In this document: piece by piece, positions 15,530 through 24,353 of the stretch | Layout: the number at the start of each line of letters is the position of its first letter | Numbering within the stretch: the stretch's first letter is position 1 | Source of the DNA: a virus | Virus record (IMG/VR): IMGVR_UViG_3300028388_002806 | Span: 1-41,866 of that record | Direction: 5' to 3' (one strand) | DNA: 41,866 nt | Translations under genes and position numbers: made by a program | Notes under the pieces: model-generated | The model's input: the letters and a program-made list of their open reading frames with translations, nothing else | Database searches by the model: none | Told to the model about the DNA's origin: nothing

Positions 15530-16009
15530 ATGGCATTTGAAGAAGAACAACATGAAGTTCGAACTGAAATCGAACTTTTGAAAAGAGATGTCAGTGGCCT
15601 TACTCAGGTCATTGACAAGCTCGACGTCACTATTGATAAATTAGCTGAAGTGTCGAATGGTCTTAACAGAATGATCTCTGTTCATGAGGAACAAATCACT
15701 CGCCAAGACCAGGCGGACAAGGAACTTTTTCAGCTAATGGAAACAAGAAGATTAGAAACAACAGAGCAGTACGAGACGTTGCAGAAAAAAATGTCTGAAC
15801 AAAAATCATATCTCGAAAGTGAAGTTGAAAAAGTGTACGAAGATTGTATTGGTGAGATCAAAGGTCTTAGAAAAGATTCAGAAGAACAGCATCAACAGAT
15901 GCTAACCCGATTCAATCAAATAGAAAAGTGGAAGTGGTTCTTAGTTGGTATCGCTTCAGCAGTTGGATTCATCATTGCACAGCTTCCATTCATTAGTGAT
16001 ATTTTATAG
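15530..16009 (+). CDS. Tail-anchored coiled-coil protein (XhlA-like)
   Basis: A 159-residue protein. Almost all of it is a heptad-repeat coiled coil (residues 5-130, e.g. LTQVIDKLDVTIDKLAEV), and the last 25 residues form one membrane helix (FLVGIASAVGFIIAQLPF). This is the shape of XhlA/hemolysin-like lysis accessory proteins that sit on the inner membrane. It shares the promoter and region of the EF-hand membrane protein. Membrane-tethered lysis factor is the best guess. Confidence 0.62.
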   Translation: MAFEEEQHEVRTEIELLKRDVSGLTQVIDKLDVTIDKLAEVSNGLNRMISVHEEQITRQDQADKELFQLMETRRLETTEQYETLQKKMSEQKSYLESEVEKVYEDCIGEIKGLRKDSEEQHQQMLTRFNQIEKWKWFLVGIASAVGFIIAQLPFISDIL

Positions 16010-16038
16010 TTGACCTTTCTTTGTCTGCACTGTACAAT
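16010..16038 (+). promoter_or_regulatory. Sigma70-type early promoter upstream of primase
   Basis: TTGACC, 17 bases, then TACAAT. It occupies the 63-base gap between the lysis region and the primase gene, with an AAAGGAT ribosome site near 16056. It marks the switch from late/lysis genes to replication genes. Confidence 0.75.
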
Positions 16039-16072
16039 CCACGGTGTAGCCGATAAAGGATAAAACTATATT

Positions 16073-17068
16073 ATGAGTGAAGTGACTGATAGAATGTATC
16101 TCGGTCTTATTCAATCAAAGTTAGACCGTTTTGCCGTCAAACAAAACCAACCTTATCTAGCAAACTTCAGATGCCCATTCTGTGGCGATTCAAAGAAGAA
16201 CAAATGGAAAGCTCGAGGATACTTATTCTCTAAGCCTGGTGGTTTATTCTACAAATGTCATAACTGTAATCACAGTACTAACTTTGCTAAGCTTCTAGAA
16301 CATTTGGATCCTACTGTATACAGAGAGTATGCATTAGAGAAGTTCAAGGAAGGTAAGACCCGGTATGCAAACACGATTCCTAACTTTGAAAATTTTACTC
16401 CAAAGTTTGGTAGAAACCTTCTTGACAAGATAACTGTTCCTGCAAAAGGCAGTGTCGCTGAGTTATATCTAGAACAACGGAAGGTTCCAAAGTATTGGTG
16501 GGATCGTTTGCTTTATGTCGATGATATCCAAAAGTTGGAAGAGCTTTCTCCTAAGTATGAAGGTCGTATCATTGGGAACGAAGGACGATTAGTAATTCCG
16601 TTTTACAATAAAGAAAAACAATTGGTAGGTGTGACTTGCCGTGCGTTAGGCGACGAACGGTTACGATATATAACTGTCCGGATCAATGAAGACGACCCAA
16701 TGATCTTTAACTTAGATCAGGTCCATGATGGTAAAGTATATGTGACGGAAGGTCCCATTGATGCGATGTTTCTACCGAATAGTGTAGCGGTAGGAAACAG
16801 TGACTTGAACTCGATAAACACCGCTTTACCAAAGAAAAATGTTGTGCTAGTGTTTGATAATCAGCCGAGGAATATCCAGCTGATCGATCAAATGCTTCAA
16901 GCAGCTGATCAGGGTTTTAAGGTCGTTGTCTGGCCAGAAAGATTGCCATACAAAGATATCAATGAAATGGTGATAAATGGTATTGACAATGTTCAAAAAA
17001 TCATAGATAATAATACGTTTAATGGTTTAGAGTTGATCTTTAAGATCAGTGATTGGAGAAAAGTTTGA
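16073..17068 (+). CDS. DNA primase, T4 gp61-like
   Basis: A 331-residue primase that makes RNA primers for lagging-strand synthesis with the replicative helicase. The zinc ribbon is at the N-terminus: Cys34 and Cys37 in CPFC, Cys62 and Cys65 in CHNC. The TOPRIM core has VTEGPIDAMF near residue 224 (catalytic Glu) and VLVFDNQPRN near 262 (metal-binding Asp). Length and zinc/TOPRIM order agree with T4 gp61. It follows a sigma70-type promoter and overlaps the downstream glycosyltransferase by four bases (TTGA). Confidence 0.9.
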   Translation: MSEVTDRMYLGLIQSKLDRFAVKQNQPYLANFRCPFCGDSKKNKWKARGYLFSKPGGLFYKCHNCNHSTNFAKLLEHLDPTVYREYALEKFKEGKTRYANTIPNFENFTPKFGRNLLDKITVPAKGSVAELYLEQRKVPKYWWDRLLYVDDIQKLEELSPKYEGRIIGNEGRLVIPFYNKEKQLVGVTCRALGDERLRYITVRINEDDPMIFNLDQVHDGKVYVTEGPIDAMFLPNSVAVGNSDLNSINTALPKKNVVLVFDNQPRNIQLIDQMLQAADQGFKVVVWPERLPYKDINEMVINGIDNVQKIIDNNTFNGLELIFKISDWRKV

Positions 17069-17799
17069 ACATAGCTACTATTACATCTATGAACCGCAAG
17101 TACTACAATCGTGTAGGACAACGGATGATTGAAAGCTATCAGGAAAATTTTGACATCCCTTTGATTGTGTACTGGGAAGGTGATGATCCTCCGGCCGGAG
17201 TTGAGTGTATTGATCTTCTTAAAGAAACTAATGTTAGTCAGTTCAAAGATCGTCATAGAAATAATCCACGAATAGATGATTTTCATCTTGGTGCAATTAA
17301 GTTTGCTCCAAAGAGTTATTCTGTGATTCATCGATTGAAAAATTCAAACACTGATTATACAATATGGCTCGATGCAGACGTTTTTGTACATTCTAAGATT
17401 GATAAACACTTCTACGAACAAGTTATAGATTCATCTAAAATGGCTACTGTACTTGGCCGAGAAGACAATTATTTGGAAAGTGGTTTTGTTGTATATAATC
17501 ATCACCATCAACAAATTAAAGAATTTACAGATAAGTATGAAGCGTGTTACGAAAATGATGAAATCTTTAAAATTCCACAATGGCATGATGCGTTCGTCGT
17601 CGATTGGATTATGAGATCAATGAAAGCAGAACTCCACAATCTTACACCCCACGGAAGACGTTACGATCACGTATTCGTTGACAGTATACTTGGTGACTAC
17701 ATGGATCATATGAAAGGTCCTAGAAAAGATAGAGGGAGTTCAAAGTTGAGTGACATGAAAACCAGAAAATCTAATAACAAATATTGGCAAGGGAAGTGA
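17065..17799 (+). CDS. GT-A-type glycosyltransferase
   Basis: The TTG at 17065 is preferred over the TTG at 17053 because GGAG at 17054-17057 then gives a normal spacing and the start overlaps the primase stop. The 244-residue product begins with ATITSMNRKYYNRVGQRM, and TIWLDADVFVH near residue 100 is a DxD-type nucleotide-sugar site. FDSGFVVYN-like LESGFVVYN and WHDAFVVDWI later fit a GT-A fold. Its place between primase and nrd genes is away from the main glycan island, which suggests independent insertion. Acceptor unknown. Confidence 0.72.
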   Translation: MNIATITSMNRKYYNRVGQRMIESYQENFDIPLIVYWEGDDPPAGVECIDLLKETNVSQFKDRHRNNPRIDDFHLGAIKFAPKSYSVIHRLKNSNTDYTIWLDADVFVHSKIDKHFYEQVIDSSKMATVLGREDNYLESGFVVYNHHHQQIKEFTDKYEACYENDEIFKIPQWHDAFVVDWIMRSMKAELHNLTPHGRRYDHVFVDSILGDYMDHMKGPRKDRGSSKLSDMKTRKSNNKYWQGK

Positions 17800-17800
17800 T

Positions 17801-17986
17801 ATGAAAATCAAAGAATTTGTGAATGGTAAAACAAAAAAGAAAGCAATCATCAAACAGATTAACAATGGTTACTTTGTAGACTTGTTTAAGGAACAAGAAT
17901 TGGTTCGGACAGTTGATGTTTCAACTCATAGTTATTACTATGCTGAAGATGTAGCAGAGAATTGGTTGAGTGGTATTTTACGATGA
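17801..17986 (+). CDS. Small hypothetical protein
   Basis: A 61-residue protein starting MKIKEFVNGKTKKKAII. It has a basic N-terminal half and an acidic/aromatic C-terminal half (HSYYYAEDVAENWLSG). No motif is recognisable. It sits one base after the glycosyltransferase stop and overlaps the following small membrane gene by four bases (ATGA), which supports it as a real gene. Confidence 0.55.
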   Translation: MKIKEFVNGKTKKKAIIKQINNGYFVDLFKEQELVRTVDVSTHSYYYAEDVAENWLSGILR

Positions 17987-18078
17987 TCGATCCAGTAGAT
18001 TTTTTCATTGCTATTTCTATAGGTCTCGTAATTGGTAGCGCTGTCAGCTACGCTGCTTGGTATTACATTACAAAATAA
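17983..18078 (+). CDS. 31-residue membrane peptide
   Basis: The ATG overlaps the upstream stop by four bases (ATGA), and the stop lies 15 bases before the nrdA start. The product is a single hydrophobic helix (DFFIAISIGLVIGSAVSYAA) with a short polar tail. Small, one-helix peptides like this are common in T4-like phages, usually unassigned. Coding is inferred from the overlap and from filling an otherwise empty 107-base gap. Confidence 0.5.
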   Translation: MIDPVDFFIAISIGLVIGSAVSYAAWYYITK

Positions 18079-18093
18079 AAACGGAGAACACAA

Positions 18094-20376
18094 TTGTCAA
18101 CTATCCACGTAGTCAAGCGGGATGGTTCTAAGGAACCTCTTGATCTTGATAAGTTTCATAAAGTTGTCATGTGGGCATGTGAAGGTATAAAGGGCGTCTC
18201 TCCTTCTGAAATCGAAATCAGATCACATGTCCAGTTTTATGACAACATTAGATCAGATGATATCCAAGAGACGCTGATCAAAGCAGCTGCTGATCTTATC
18301 AGTGAAGAGACTCCTAATTATCAGTTTGTAGCAGGAAGGTTGATTAACTATCATCTTCGAAAGAAGGTGTTCAATGGATTTGATCCTATCGATCTGTACT
18401 CTCATGTTGTTGGTGTTTGCGCTAAAGGATTCTATACGACAGAATTGTTGAACTGGTATACGCCTGAAGAATTTCATCAGATGAATTTATTCATCGATCA
18501 TTCACGTGATGATTATTTTACGTATGCTGCTATGGAACAGTTTCGTGGAAAGTATCTTGTACAAAACAGAGCAACAAAAGAAATCTTTGAGACTCCTCAA
18601 ATAGCATACATGTTGATTGCTGCTACTCTATTCCATGCATATCCTAAAGAGAAAAGGATGCACTGGATTAAAGATGCATACAATGCATTCAGTAACTTCG
18701 ATATCTCTCTTCCTACACCTATCATGTCAGGGGTGAGAACACCTCAGAAACAGTTCTCATCATGTGTTCTCATTGAGACTGATGACTCACTTGATTCAAT
18801 CAATGCAACCGCTTCTTCGATTGTAAACTACGTGTCAAAGAAGGCTGGGATTGGAATTGGTGCTGGAAGGATCCGTGCTATCGGGTCTCCGATCAGAAGT
18901 GGTGATGCAACACACACTGGTGTGATCCCATTCTACAAACATTTCCAGAGTGCTGTTAAGAGTTGCAGCCAGGGTGGTGTCAGAGGTGGTGCAGCAACAT
19001 TGTACTATCCAATCTGGCACCTAGAAGTAGAAGATCTTCTTGTCCTTAAGAATAATAAAGGAACAGAAGACAATCGTGTCCGCCATCTTGATTATGGTGT
19101 TCAGTTTAACAAGGTGATGTATGAACGACTTATTAGCGGAGGCGATATCACGCTATTCTCCCCGCACGATGTACCGAGACTTTACGACTTGTTCTTTACA
19201 AGTACCGAAGATTTCAAAGTCGAATACGAGGCAGCAGAACGACGAACTGATATACGAAAGAAGTCGGTGCCGGCAATCGATCTGTTTTCAGCCTTCATGC
19301 AAGAAAGGAAGGATACTGGACGTATATACTTGATGAATGTCGATCATGCAAATGATCACAGTTCGTTTATTGTAGACAAAGCTCCTATCAAACAGTCTAA
19401 CCTCTGTTGTGAGATCGATCTTCCAACGAAGCCTTTGAAACACATCTTTGATGAAGAAGGTGAGATCTCTCTGTGCACACTTGCAGCAATTAACTGGGGT
19501 AACATTAAGCGTCCAGAAGACTTCCGAAAGCCATGTGAGATTGCAGTCCGTGCTTTGGATGCTCTGTTAGACTATCAAGAGTACCCTTTGATTGCGGCAA
19601 AAAGGTCCACAGAGTTAAGACGTCCATTGGGCATTGGCATCATTAATTTTGCGTATTGGCTAGCTAAGATTAATTCTACATATACGGAACCAGACTTACA
19701 GACGATCGATGCATTCAGTGAAGCATGGTCTTACTATCTGATCAAAGCGAGTGCCGACCTTGCAAAAGAAAAAGGACCATGCCTTGCTAACGACGAAACA
19801 AAATACAGTCTTGGAATTCTTCCCATCGATACATACAAGGAAGATGTAAAAGACCTTGTTAAACACAAGGAAAGAATGCCTTGGAACGAGTTGAGAGATC
19901 AGCTTAAAGAGACAGGAATTCGTAATAGTACTTTAATGGCTTTGATGCCAGCTGAGACATCAGCACAGATCAGTAATGCTACAAACGGAGTAGAGCCACC
20001 TAGAAGCTATGTTTCAGTTAAACAGTCCAAGCACGGTGTCCTCAAACAAGTCGTCCCAGAAATCAGACGACTTAAGAATAAGTACGAACTACTATGGGAT
20101 CAGAAATCTCCTGAAGGGTATCTGAAGATCATGGCGATCCTTCAGAAGTATATCGATCAGGGTATTTCTGTCAATACTTCATACAATCCAAGGTTCTATG
20201 AAGATGAAAAGATTCCTATGAGTGAGATGTTGAAGCATTTGATTATGTTCTACAAATATGGGGGTAAGCAGCTGTACTACTTCAATACGAATGATGGTGC
20301 AACTGACGAATACGAAGAAGAAAAACCAACAACAACTCAGGTAGACGATGAAGCCTGTGACAGTTGTGTACTTTAG
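18094..20376 (+). CDS. nrdA: Ribonucleoside-diphosphate reductase class Ia, alpha subunit
   Basis: A 760-residue large subunit, about the length of E. coli NrdA. It reduces NDPs to dNDPs with NrdB. The start is TTG, with ACGGAG about eight bases upstream. An ATP-cone occupies about residues 1-90. Catalytic residues are present: Cys224 in SSCVLIE, Cys438 and Glu440 in NLCCEI, Cys461 in SLCTLA, the radical-transfer tyrosine pair in QLYYFNTNDG, and the C-terminal cysteine pair in ACDSCVL, which is recharged by glutaredoxin (gene at 29536). Presence of an ATP-cone suggests allosteric control. It is followed by nrdB at eight bases. Confidence 0.96.
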   Translation: MSTIHVVKRDGSKEPLDLDKFHKVVMWACEGIKGVSPSEIEIRSHVQFYDNIRSDDIQETLIKAAADLISEETPNYQFVAGRLINYHLRKKVFNGFDPIDLYSHVVGVCAKGFYTTELLNWYTPEEFHQMNLFIDHSRDDYFTYAAMEQFRGKYLVQNRATKEIFETPQIAYMLIAATLFHAYPKEKRMHWIKDAYNAFSNFDISLPTPIMSGVRTPQKQFSSCVLIETDDSLDSINATASSIVNYVSKKAGIGIGAGRIRAIGSPIRSGDATHTGVIPFYKHFQSAVKSCSQGGVRGGAATLYYPIWHLEVEDLLVLKNNKGTEDNRVRHLDYGVQFNKVMYERLISGGDITLFSPHDVPRLYDLFFTSTEDFKVEYEAAERRTDIRKKSVPAIDLFSAFMQERKDTGRIYLMNVDHANDHSSFIVDKAPIKQSNLCCEIDLPTKPLKHIFDEEGEISLCTLAAINWGNIKRPEDFRKPCEIAVRALDALLDYQEYPLIAAKRSTELRRPLGIGIINFAYWLAKINSTYTEPDLQTIDAFSEAWSYYLIKASADLAKEKGPCLANDETKYSLGILPIDTYKEDVKDLVKHKERMPWNELRDQLKETGIRNSTLMALMPAETSAQISNATNGVEPPRSYVSVKQSKHGVLKQVVPEIRRLKNKYELLWDQKSPEGYLKIMAILQKYIDQGISVNTSYNPRFYEDEKIPMSEMLKHLIMFYKYGGKQLYYFNTNDGATDEYEEEKPTTTQVDDEACDSCVL

Positions 20377-20384
20377 GAGAAGAC

Positions 20385-21518
20385 ATGTATTCTGTTTTCG
20401 ATCAGACTAATAAGAAAGCTCAATATGATAACAAAATGTTTCTTGACGAGTCAGGTGGCGTTACAGTTGCTCGATATGACAAAGTCAAGTACCATCAGTT
20501 CGACAAGCTGACAGATAAGCAGCTTGGGTTCTTTTGGCGTCCTGAGGAAGTAGATATCCTCCGTGATGCAAAGGACTTTAAGGATCTGACTGAACATGAA
20601 CAACACATCTTTACGTCGAATCTCAAGCGTCAGATTCTGTTAGACAGTGTGCAAGGAAGAAGTCCAAACATGGCTTTCCTTCCTGTTGTTTCTATTCCAG
20701 AGCTTGAAACATGGGTAGAGACTTGGTCGTTCTCAGAAACTATTCATTCACGTTCATACACTCATATCATCCGTAACATCTACAGCGATCCTTCTGTTGT
20801 ATTTGACTCTATGTTAGAGATCGACGAGATTGTCAACTGTGCAGAAGATATCTCAAAGTACTACGATGATCTGATCGAGTATGCATCGTGGTATAACTTG
20901 TTAGGTGAAGGTACTCATACTGTCAATGGTAAAGAAGTTAACATTGATAAGTACGAATTGAAGAAGAAGATCTGGATGGCTATCAACTCAGTCAATGCTC
21001 TTGAAGGGATTCGTTTCTATGTCAGCTTTGCTTGCTCTTGGGCTTTTGCAGAACTTAAAAAGATGGAAGGGAATGCTAAGATCATTAAGTTCGTTGCAAG
21101 AGACGAAAACCTCCATCTTGGTTCTACACAACAACTAATTAAACTTCTTCCAAAGGATGATCCTGACTTTGCTAAGATCAGAGACGAGATGGAAGACGAT
21201 GTACTTACAATGTTTGTCAAAGCTGTAGAGCAAGAAAAGGCTTGGGCAGACTACTTGTTTAAAGATGGATCGATGATTGGCTTGAACGCTCAACTCCTCA
21301 AGGATTATGTTGAGTGGATTGCTAACAAGAGAATGATTGCAGCTGGTATCAAGTCACCATACAAAGTACCACAAGCAAATCCTTTACCATGGACACAAAA
21401 GTGGATTTCTGGTGGTGAGGTTCAAGTAGCCCCACAAGAAACAGAAATCAGTTCGTATATTGTAGGCGGTGTCAAGAAAGACATCAACGATAAAACTTTT
21501 GCAGGACTATCACTCTAA
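20385..21518 (+). CDS. nrdB: Ribonucleoside-diphosphate reductase class Ia, beta subunit
   Basis: A 377-residue diiron-tyrosyl radical subunit. The ATG at 20385 is preferred to an upstream TTG because AGGAGA lies directly ahead of it. The metal ligands and radical are visible: Asp in FWRPEEVD, Glu118 and His121 in SETIHSRSY with the radical Tyr125, and the distal Glu and His in FVARDENLHLG. Spacing matches E. coli NrdB with a three-residue offset. The C-terminus carries the short tail that docks on NrdA. The stop shares one base with the next start. Confidence 0.95.
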   Translation: MYSVFDQTNKKAQYDNKMFLDESGGVTVARYDKVKYHQFDKLTDKQLGFFWRPEEVDILRDAKDFKDLTEHEQHIFTSNLKRQILLDSVQGRSPNMAFLPVVSIPELETWVETWSFSETIHSRSYTHIIRNIYSDPSVVFDSMLEIDEIVNCAEDISKYYDDLIEYASWYNLLGEGTHTVNGKEVNIDKYELKKKIWMAINSVNALEGIRFYVSFACSWAFAELKKMEGNAKIIKFVARDENLHLGSTQQLIKLLPKDDPDFAKIRDEMEDDVLTMFVKAVEQEKAWADYLFKDGSMIGLNAQLLKDYVEWIANKRMIAAGIKSPYKVPQANPLPWTQKWISGGEVQVAPQETEISSYIVGGVKKDINDKTFAGLSL

Positions 21519-21706
21519 TGGACGAAGAAATCAAAACTCATACACTTAAAGAAGAGCGGTGCAACAATTGTGGTGCTGAATATACTTTATCTTTTGATAA
21601 TGATTTTGACCTGACGCCCAACTATTGCCCTTTTTGCGGAGAAGAGCACGACGACTACATATTAGAAGAAGATGAATTGGAAGAGCTCGACTTTGATGAG
21701 GACTAA
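21518..21706 (+). CDS. Small zinc-ribbon protein
   Basis: A 62-residue protein. Two CxxC knuckles (CNNC near residue 15 and CPFC near 37) define a zinc ribbon. The C-terminus is a run of Asp and Glu, giving a nucleic-acid-mimic or protein-docking look. It overlaps nrdB by one base and the GIY-YIG gene by one base. A transcription- or protein-interaction factor is possible; function is unknown. Confidence 0.68.
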   Translation: MDEEIKTHTLKEERCNNCGAEYTLSFDNDFDLTPNYCPFCGEEHDDYILEEDELEELDFDED

Positions 21707-22107
21707 TGTGGTACTATAATAATGAACCTTATGAAGACACCCCAGAAGAATATCAGGGGTTTGTCTATCAGATAACAGACTTGGTGACAGGAAAGAAATA
21801 TATTGGAAAAAAGTTTTTTTGGAAACCAAAAACTCTTCCAGTCACAAAAACAAGAAAAAGACGTGTCAAGACCCGCACTGAGTCGGACTGGAGATCATAT
21901 TATGGTTCCAGCAAAGAAGTTAAAGAACTTGTTGAATCTCAAGGACAAGACAAGTTCAAAAGAGAAATCTTAAGACTGTGTAAGACTAAAGGTGAATGTT
22001 CTTATTATGAAGCAAAATATCAATTTGATTTTGAAGTATTGTTTAGAGACGATTACTACAACGAGTTAATTAGTTGTAAGATTCATTCTCGCCATGTAAA
22101 AAAATGA
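21706..22107 (+). CDS. GIY-YIG-type endonuclease, Seg-like
   Basis: A 133-residue protein with GFVYQITDLVTGKKYIGKK near residue 18, matching the GIY and YIG halves of the GIY-YIG core. An ESDWRSYYGSSKE segment and YYEAKYQF near the C-terminus supply the Arg/Glu positions of the active site. Related small proteins occur in many T4-like phages and are usually listed as Seg-type homing or free-standing nucleases. It lies beside nrdB, a frequent location for homing nucleases in T4-like phages. The stop overlaps the kinase gene start by four bases. Confidence 0.75.
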   Translation: MWYYNNEPYEDTPEEYQGFVYQITDLVTGKKYIGKKFFWKPKTLPVTKTRKRRVKTRTESDWRSYYGSSKEVKELVESQGQDKFKREILRLCKTKGECSYYEAKYQFDFEVLFRDDYYNELISCKIHSRHVKK

Positions 22108-22865
22108 TTCATATAAAACATCTCAAAGGCCATTCTGGGTGTCAAGTAAGCCTTGTTCAACTCGAGGACAAGTATGCTGTGTTGAAAACTGGATCATATA
22201 AACTCCAGGATGCAGCTGCGTTACAGAACAGATTGAAAAACAATCGATTCAATATTCCTGAAATATATGAGTACTACAATGATGGGTACTTGATGGAGTA
22301 TATTGATGGCGATGACATGTATACCTTCATAGAAAAAGCGTCTTGGGATGATATTGAATCGTTGTTTACATTTTTAAAAAGTACTTTACAATACTTCAAA
22401 TCATGTACGTATCAGCATCAGTATAATTTTTATAACGATTATAATAGTAAAATAAACAACAATACATATTTTAGTTTACAACAAAAGCAAGTACTGTTGG
22501 ACAATCTCCCGCCGTGCTTAGATCGTTCAATTATTCATGGTGATTTAACTCTTGACAATATCATCCACAATGATGGACAATTCTATCTTATTGATCCCAA
22601 TCCAACTGAATTTGATAACTGGATGTTTGATGGATGTAAGTTAAGACAAGACTTAGATGGATACTGGTTTCTTAGACATAAAAACAATACAACAAGTCAT
22701 AAGATTGTATGTAATTATCTTTCCGATAAACTAAAAGCTGAGTTTCCGGAACTCGCTAACAATTATGTGTATTCGTTTATGTTATCAAGGGTCCATCCGT
22801 ATTGCAAAGACAAAGTGTCTTTAAATTTGATTGAAAGAGAGTTGGAGAGAGTATGGCAGTTGTAA
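22104..22865 (+). CDS. APH/choline-kinase-like phosphotransferase
   Basis: A 253-residue kinase-fold protein. The catalytic loop IIHGDLTLDNII near residue 142 and the metal-binding LIDPNPTEFDN after it match the aminoglycoside/choline kinase group. The N-terminal lobe has YAVLKTGSY with the ATP-site lysine and LMEYIDGDDMYTF with the hinge. In surface-glycan loci such enzymes phosphorylate a small alcohol or sugar. The gene overlaps by 13 bases with a nucleotidyltransferase, forming a kinase/nucleotidyltransferase pair of the LicA/LicC kind. It opens the glycan island. Antibiotic resistance is not implied. Confidence 0.8.
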   Translation: MIHIKHLKGHSGCQVSLVQLEDKYAVLKTGSYKLQDAAALQNRLKNNRFNIPEIYEYYNDGYLMEYIDGDDMYTFIEKASWDDIESLFTFLKSTLQYFKSCTYQHQYNFYNDYNSKINNNTYFSLQQKQVLLDNLPPCLDRSIIHGDLTLDNIIHNDGQFYLIDPNPTEFDNWMFDGCKLRQDLDGYWFLRHKNNTTSHKIVCNYLSDKLKAEFPELANNYVYSFMLSRVHPYCKDKVSLNLIERELERVWQL

Positions 22866-23554
22866 TACCGTGTGCTGGACAATCTAGTAGATTTCCAAAC
22901 ATGTTACCAAAATATTTACTGGAAATGCCTGATCAACGGTTGATGTTTGAACATGCAGTAGAAAAATGGGCTGATTGTATTGATCAAAAGATTATTTTTG
23001 TAGTATTGAAAGATCATGACATCAAGTATAACAGCAGTGAGATTATCAAGTCTAAGATATCCAATGCACAAATTGTATTAGTTGATCCAACAAAAGGACC
23101 TGCTGAAACTGTTTACAGAGCCTTAGAATTTGTTGATGAAAACGAATGTTTGTTTATTCAAGACGTAGACAGTCATTTTAACTTTGACAAGATTAACGAA
23201 GATGTTATCAACTTTGTATGTACTGTAGATTTGAGAGATCGGTTGGACACTACACGAGTAGCTGCTAAAAGTTTCGTCACTGTAAACGAGCAAGATATTG
23301 TTACGAACATAGTAGAAAAATCTGTTGTCAGTAATTTTATTATAGTAGGAGGATACTTTTTTTCGGCTGCTAAGATATTTAAATCTGCATACGAGTCTTT
23401 ACAATTACAAGAAGAATTATTTGTATCTCATGTAATCAAACAATCAATGCAAGATCATGTGTTTCACAAAGTAAATGTTACTGATTACATTGATGCGGGT
23501 ACAAAAGAAGATTGGGAAAAACTATATGAAACTAGCCGTAGTACTATCGGGTGA
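22853..23554 (+). CDS. NTP-transferase (sugar or alcohol-phosphate nucleotidyltransferase)
   Basis: A 233-residue enzyme of the nucleotidyltransferase GT-A-like fold. The N-terminal signature VVIPCAGQSSRFPNMLPKYL holds the nucleotide loop and the Lys of the PK motif. FIQDVDSHF is the DxD metal site. YIDAGTKEDWEKL near the end is the usual closing motif. It would activate a phosphorylated sugar or alcohol as an NDP or CDP derivative for transfer to glycan. The 13-base overlap with the upstream kinase suggests they act in sequence on one metabolite. Confidence 0.8.
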   Translation: MAVVIPCAGQSSRFPNMLPKYLLEMPDQRLMFEHAVEKWADCIDQKIIFVVLKDHDIKYNSSEIIKSKISNAQIVLVDPTKGPAETVYRALEFVDENECLFIQDVDSHFNFDKINEDVINFVCTVDLRDRLDTTRVAAKSFVTVNEQDIVTNIVEKSVVSNFIIVGGYFFSAAKIFKSAYESLQLQEELFVSHVIKQSMQDHVFHKVNVTDYIDAGTKEDWEKLYETSRSTIG

Positions 23555-24353
23555 AGTAAGACATCTTGACAGGTTACTCGAAACTCACAAATATTTGTCA
23601 AAAGATAATCAAGTCGATTACTATTGCACTGTGTGGGAAAGAGATCAAGATAAGTTAGATGTTGTCAATAAACTTAACCCCGTATCTATTCAAACCATTG
23701 AAGAGGACAATGAACTTCTTCTCTCAAGTATTGATGTAGAAAAGGAAATCATTAAGAAGTTTAAAAAGAATCCAATTTTTATGCTTCCGAGAATTGAATT
23801 GTTATCAAAGATAACGTACTTGAATATTCCAAAAGTCGAGGAGTATGACTTTATTCTGAGATCTAGATATGACATTGAATACTGTACAGAGATGCCTTTT
23901 CATTTAGCAAAGGAACAGCCAGTATTTCAAAAAGCATACGGTAACACGAGGTTACCTGGAAATGTACCAGATGGTTTTTTTCTGGCGACTCCTGAACATT
24001 CAAGGATTTTGTATAATTTTTATGAGTGGATTGTTGAGGATTGTGTTAAAGAACTTCCAGCAAACTTTGAATTTAATCCAGAAGCTACGTTTGGTCATTA
24101 TGTAAGGAATGTCTGTAATTTTAATCCTCAGATTGTAGATCAGTTAATTAAACCTCTTGGAAAGGGGATGGCTGCATCTAAAGTAGAGCGAAAGGTCAAT
24201 CGTGCAAAAAGATACTTATTTGATCTTGCCAAATACCACAAAGAGTTGTATGATAGTGTTGAATTCTTTGGACATCGAAAATATGGGATCGATCCTAAAG
24301 CATATAAAAATGAGTTGAGGGAATTTTTTAGTGAAAAAAATAGTATGGTTTAG
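23526..24353 (+). CDS. WavE-like / surface-glycan glycosyltransferase
   Basis: The ATG at 23526 is used because the protein then begins KLAVVLSGEVRHLDRLLE, the usual start of this family. The 275-residue product has VDYYCTVWERD early and YDFILRSRYDIEY in the middle, features of WavE-type and related lipopolysaccharide transferases. NTRLPGNVPDGFFLATPEH follows. Overlaps with both neighbours (29 and 23 bases) show coupled translation. The sequence is markedly A+T-rich. The reaction is inferred from family resemblance and neighbourhood. Confidence 0.65.
   Translation: MKLAVVLSGEVRHLDRLLETHKYLSKDNQVDYYCTVWERDQDKLDVVNKLNPVSIQTIEEDNELLLSSIDVEKEIIKKFKKNPIFMLPRIELLSKITYLNIPKVEEYDFILRSRYDIEYCTEMPFHLAKEQPVFQKAYGNTRLPGNVPDGFFLATPEHSRILYNFYEWIVEDCVKELPANFEFNPEATFGHYVRNVCNFNPQIVDQLIKPLGKGMAASKVERKVNRAKRYLFDLAKYHKELYDSVEFFGHRKYGIDPKAYKNELREFFSEKNSMV

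Noticed and set aside
17053-17068. TTG at 17053 as start of the glycosyltransferase
   Set aside because: The GGAG site would lie inside the coding sequence; the TTG at 17065 has correct spacing and overlaps the primase stop.
22104-22865. Antibiotic-resistance phosphotransferase
   Set aside because: Only the general kinase fold is shared; the neighbours are glycan genes and a nucleotidyltransferase, so a metabolite kinase is more likely.
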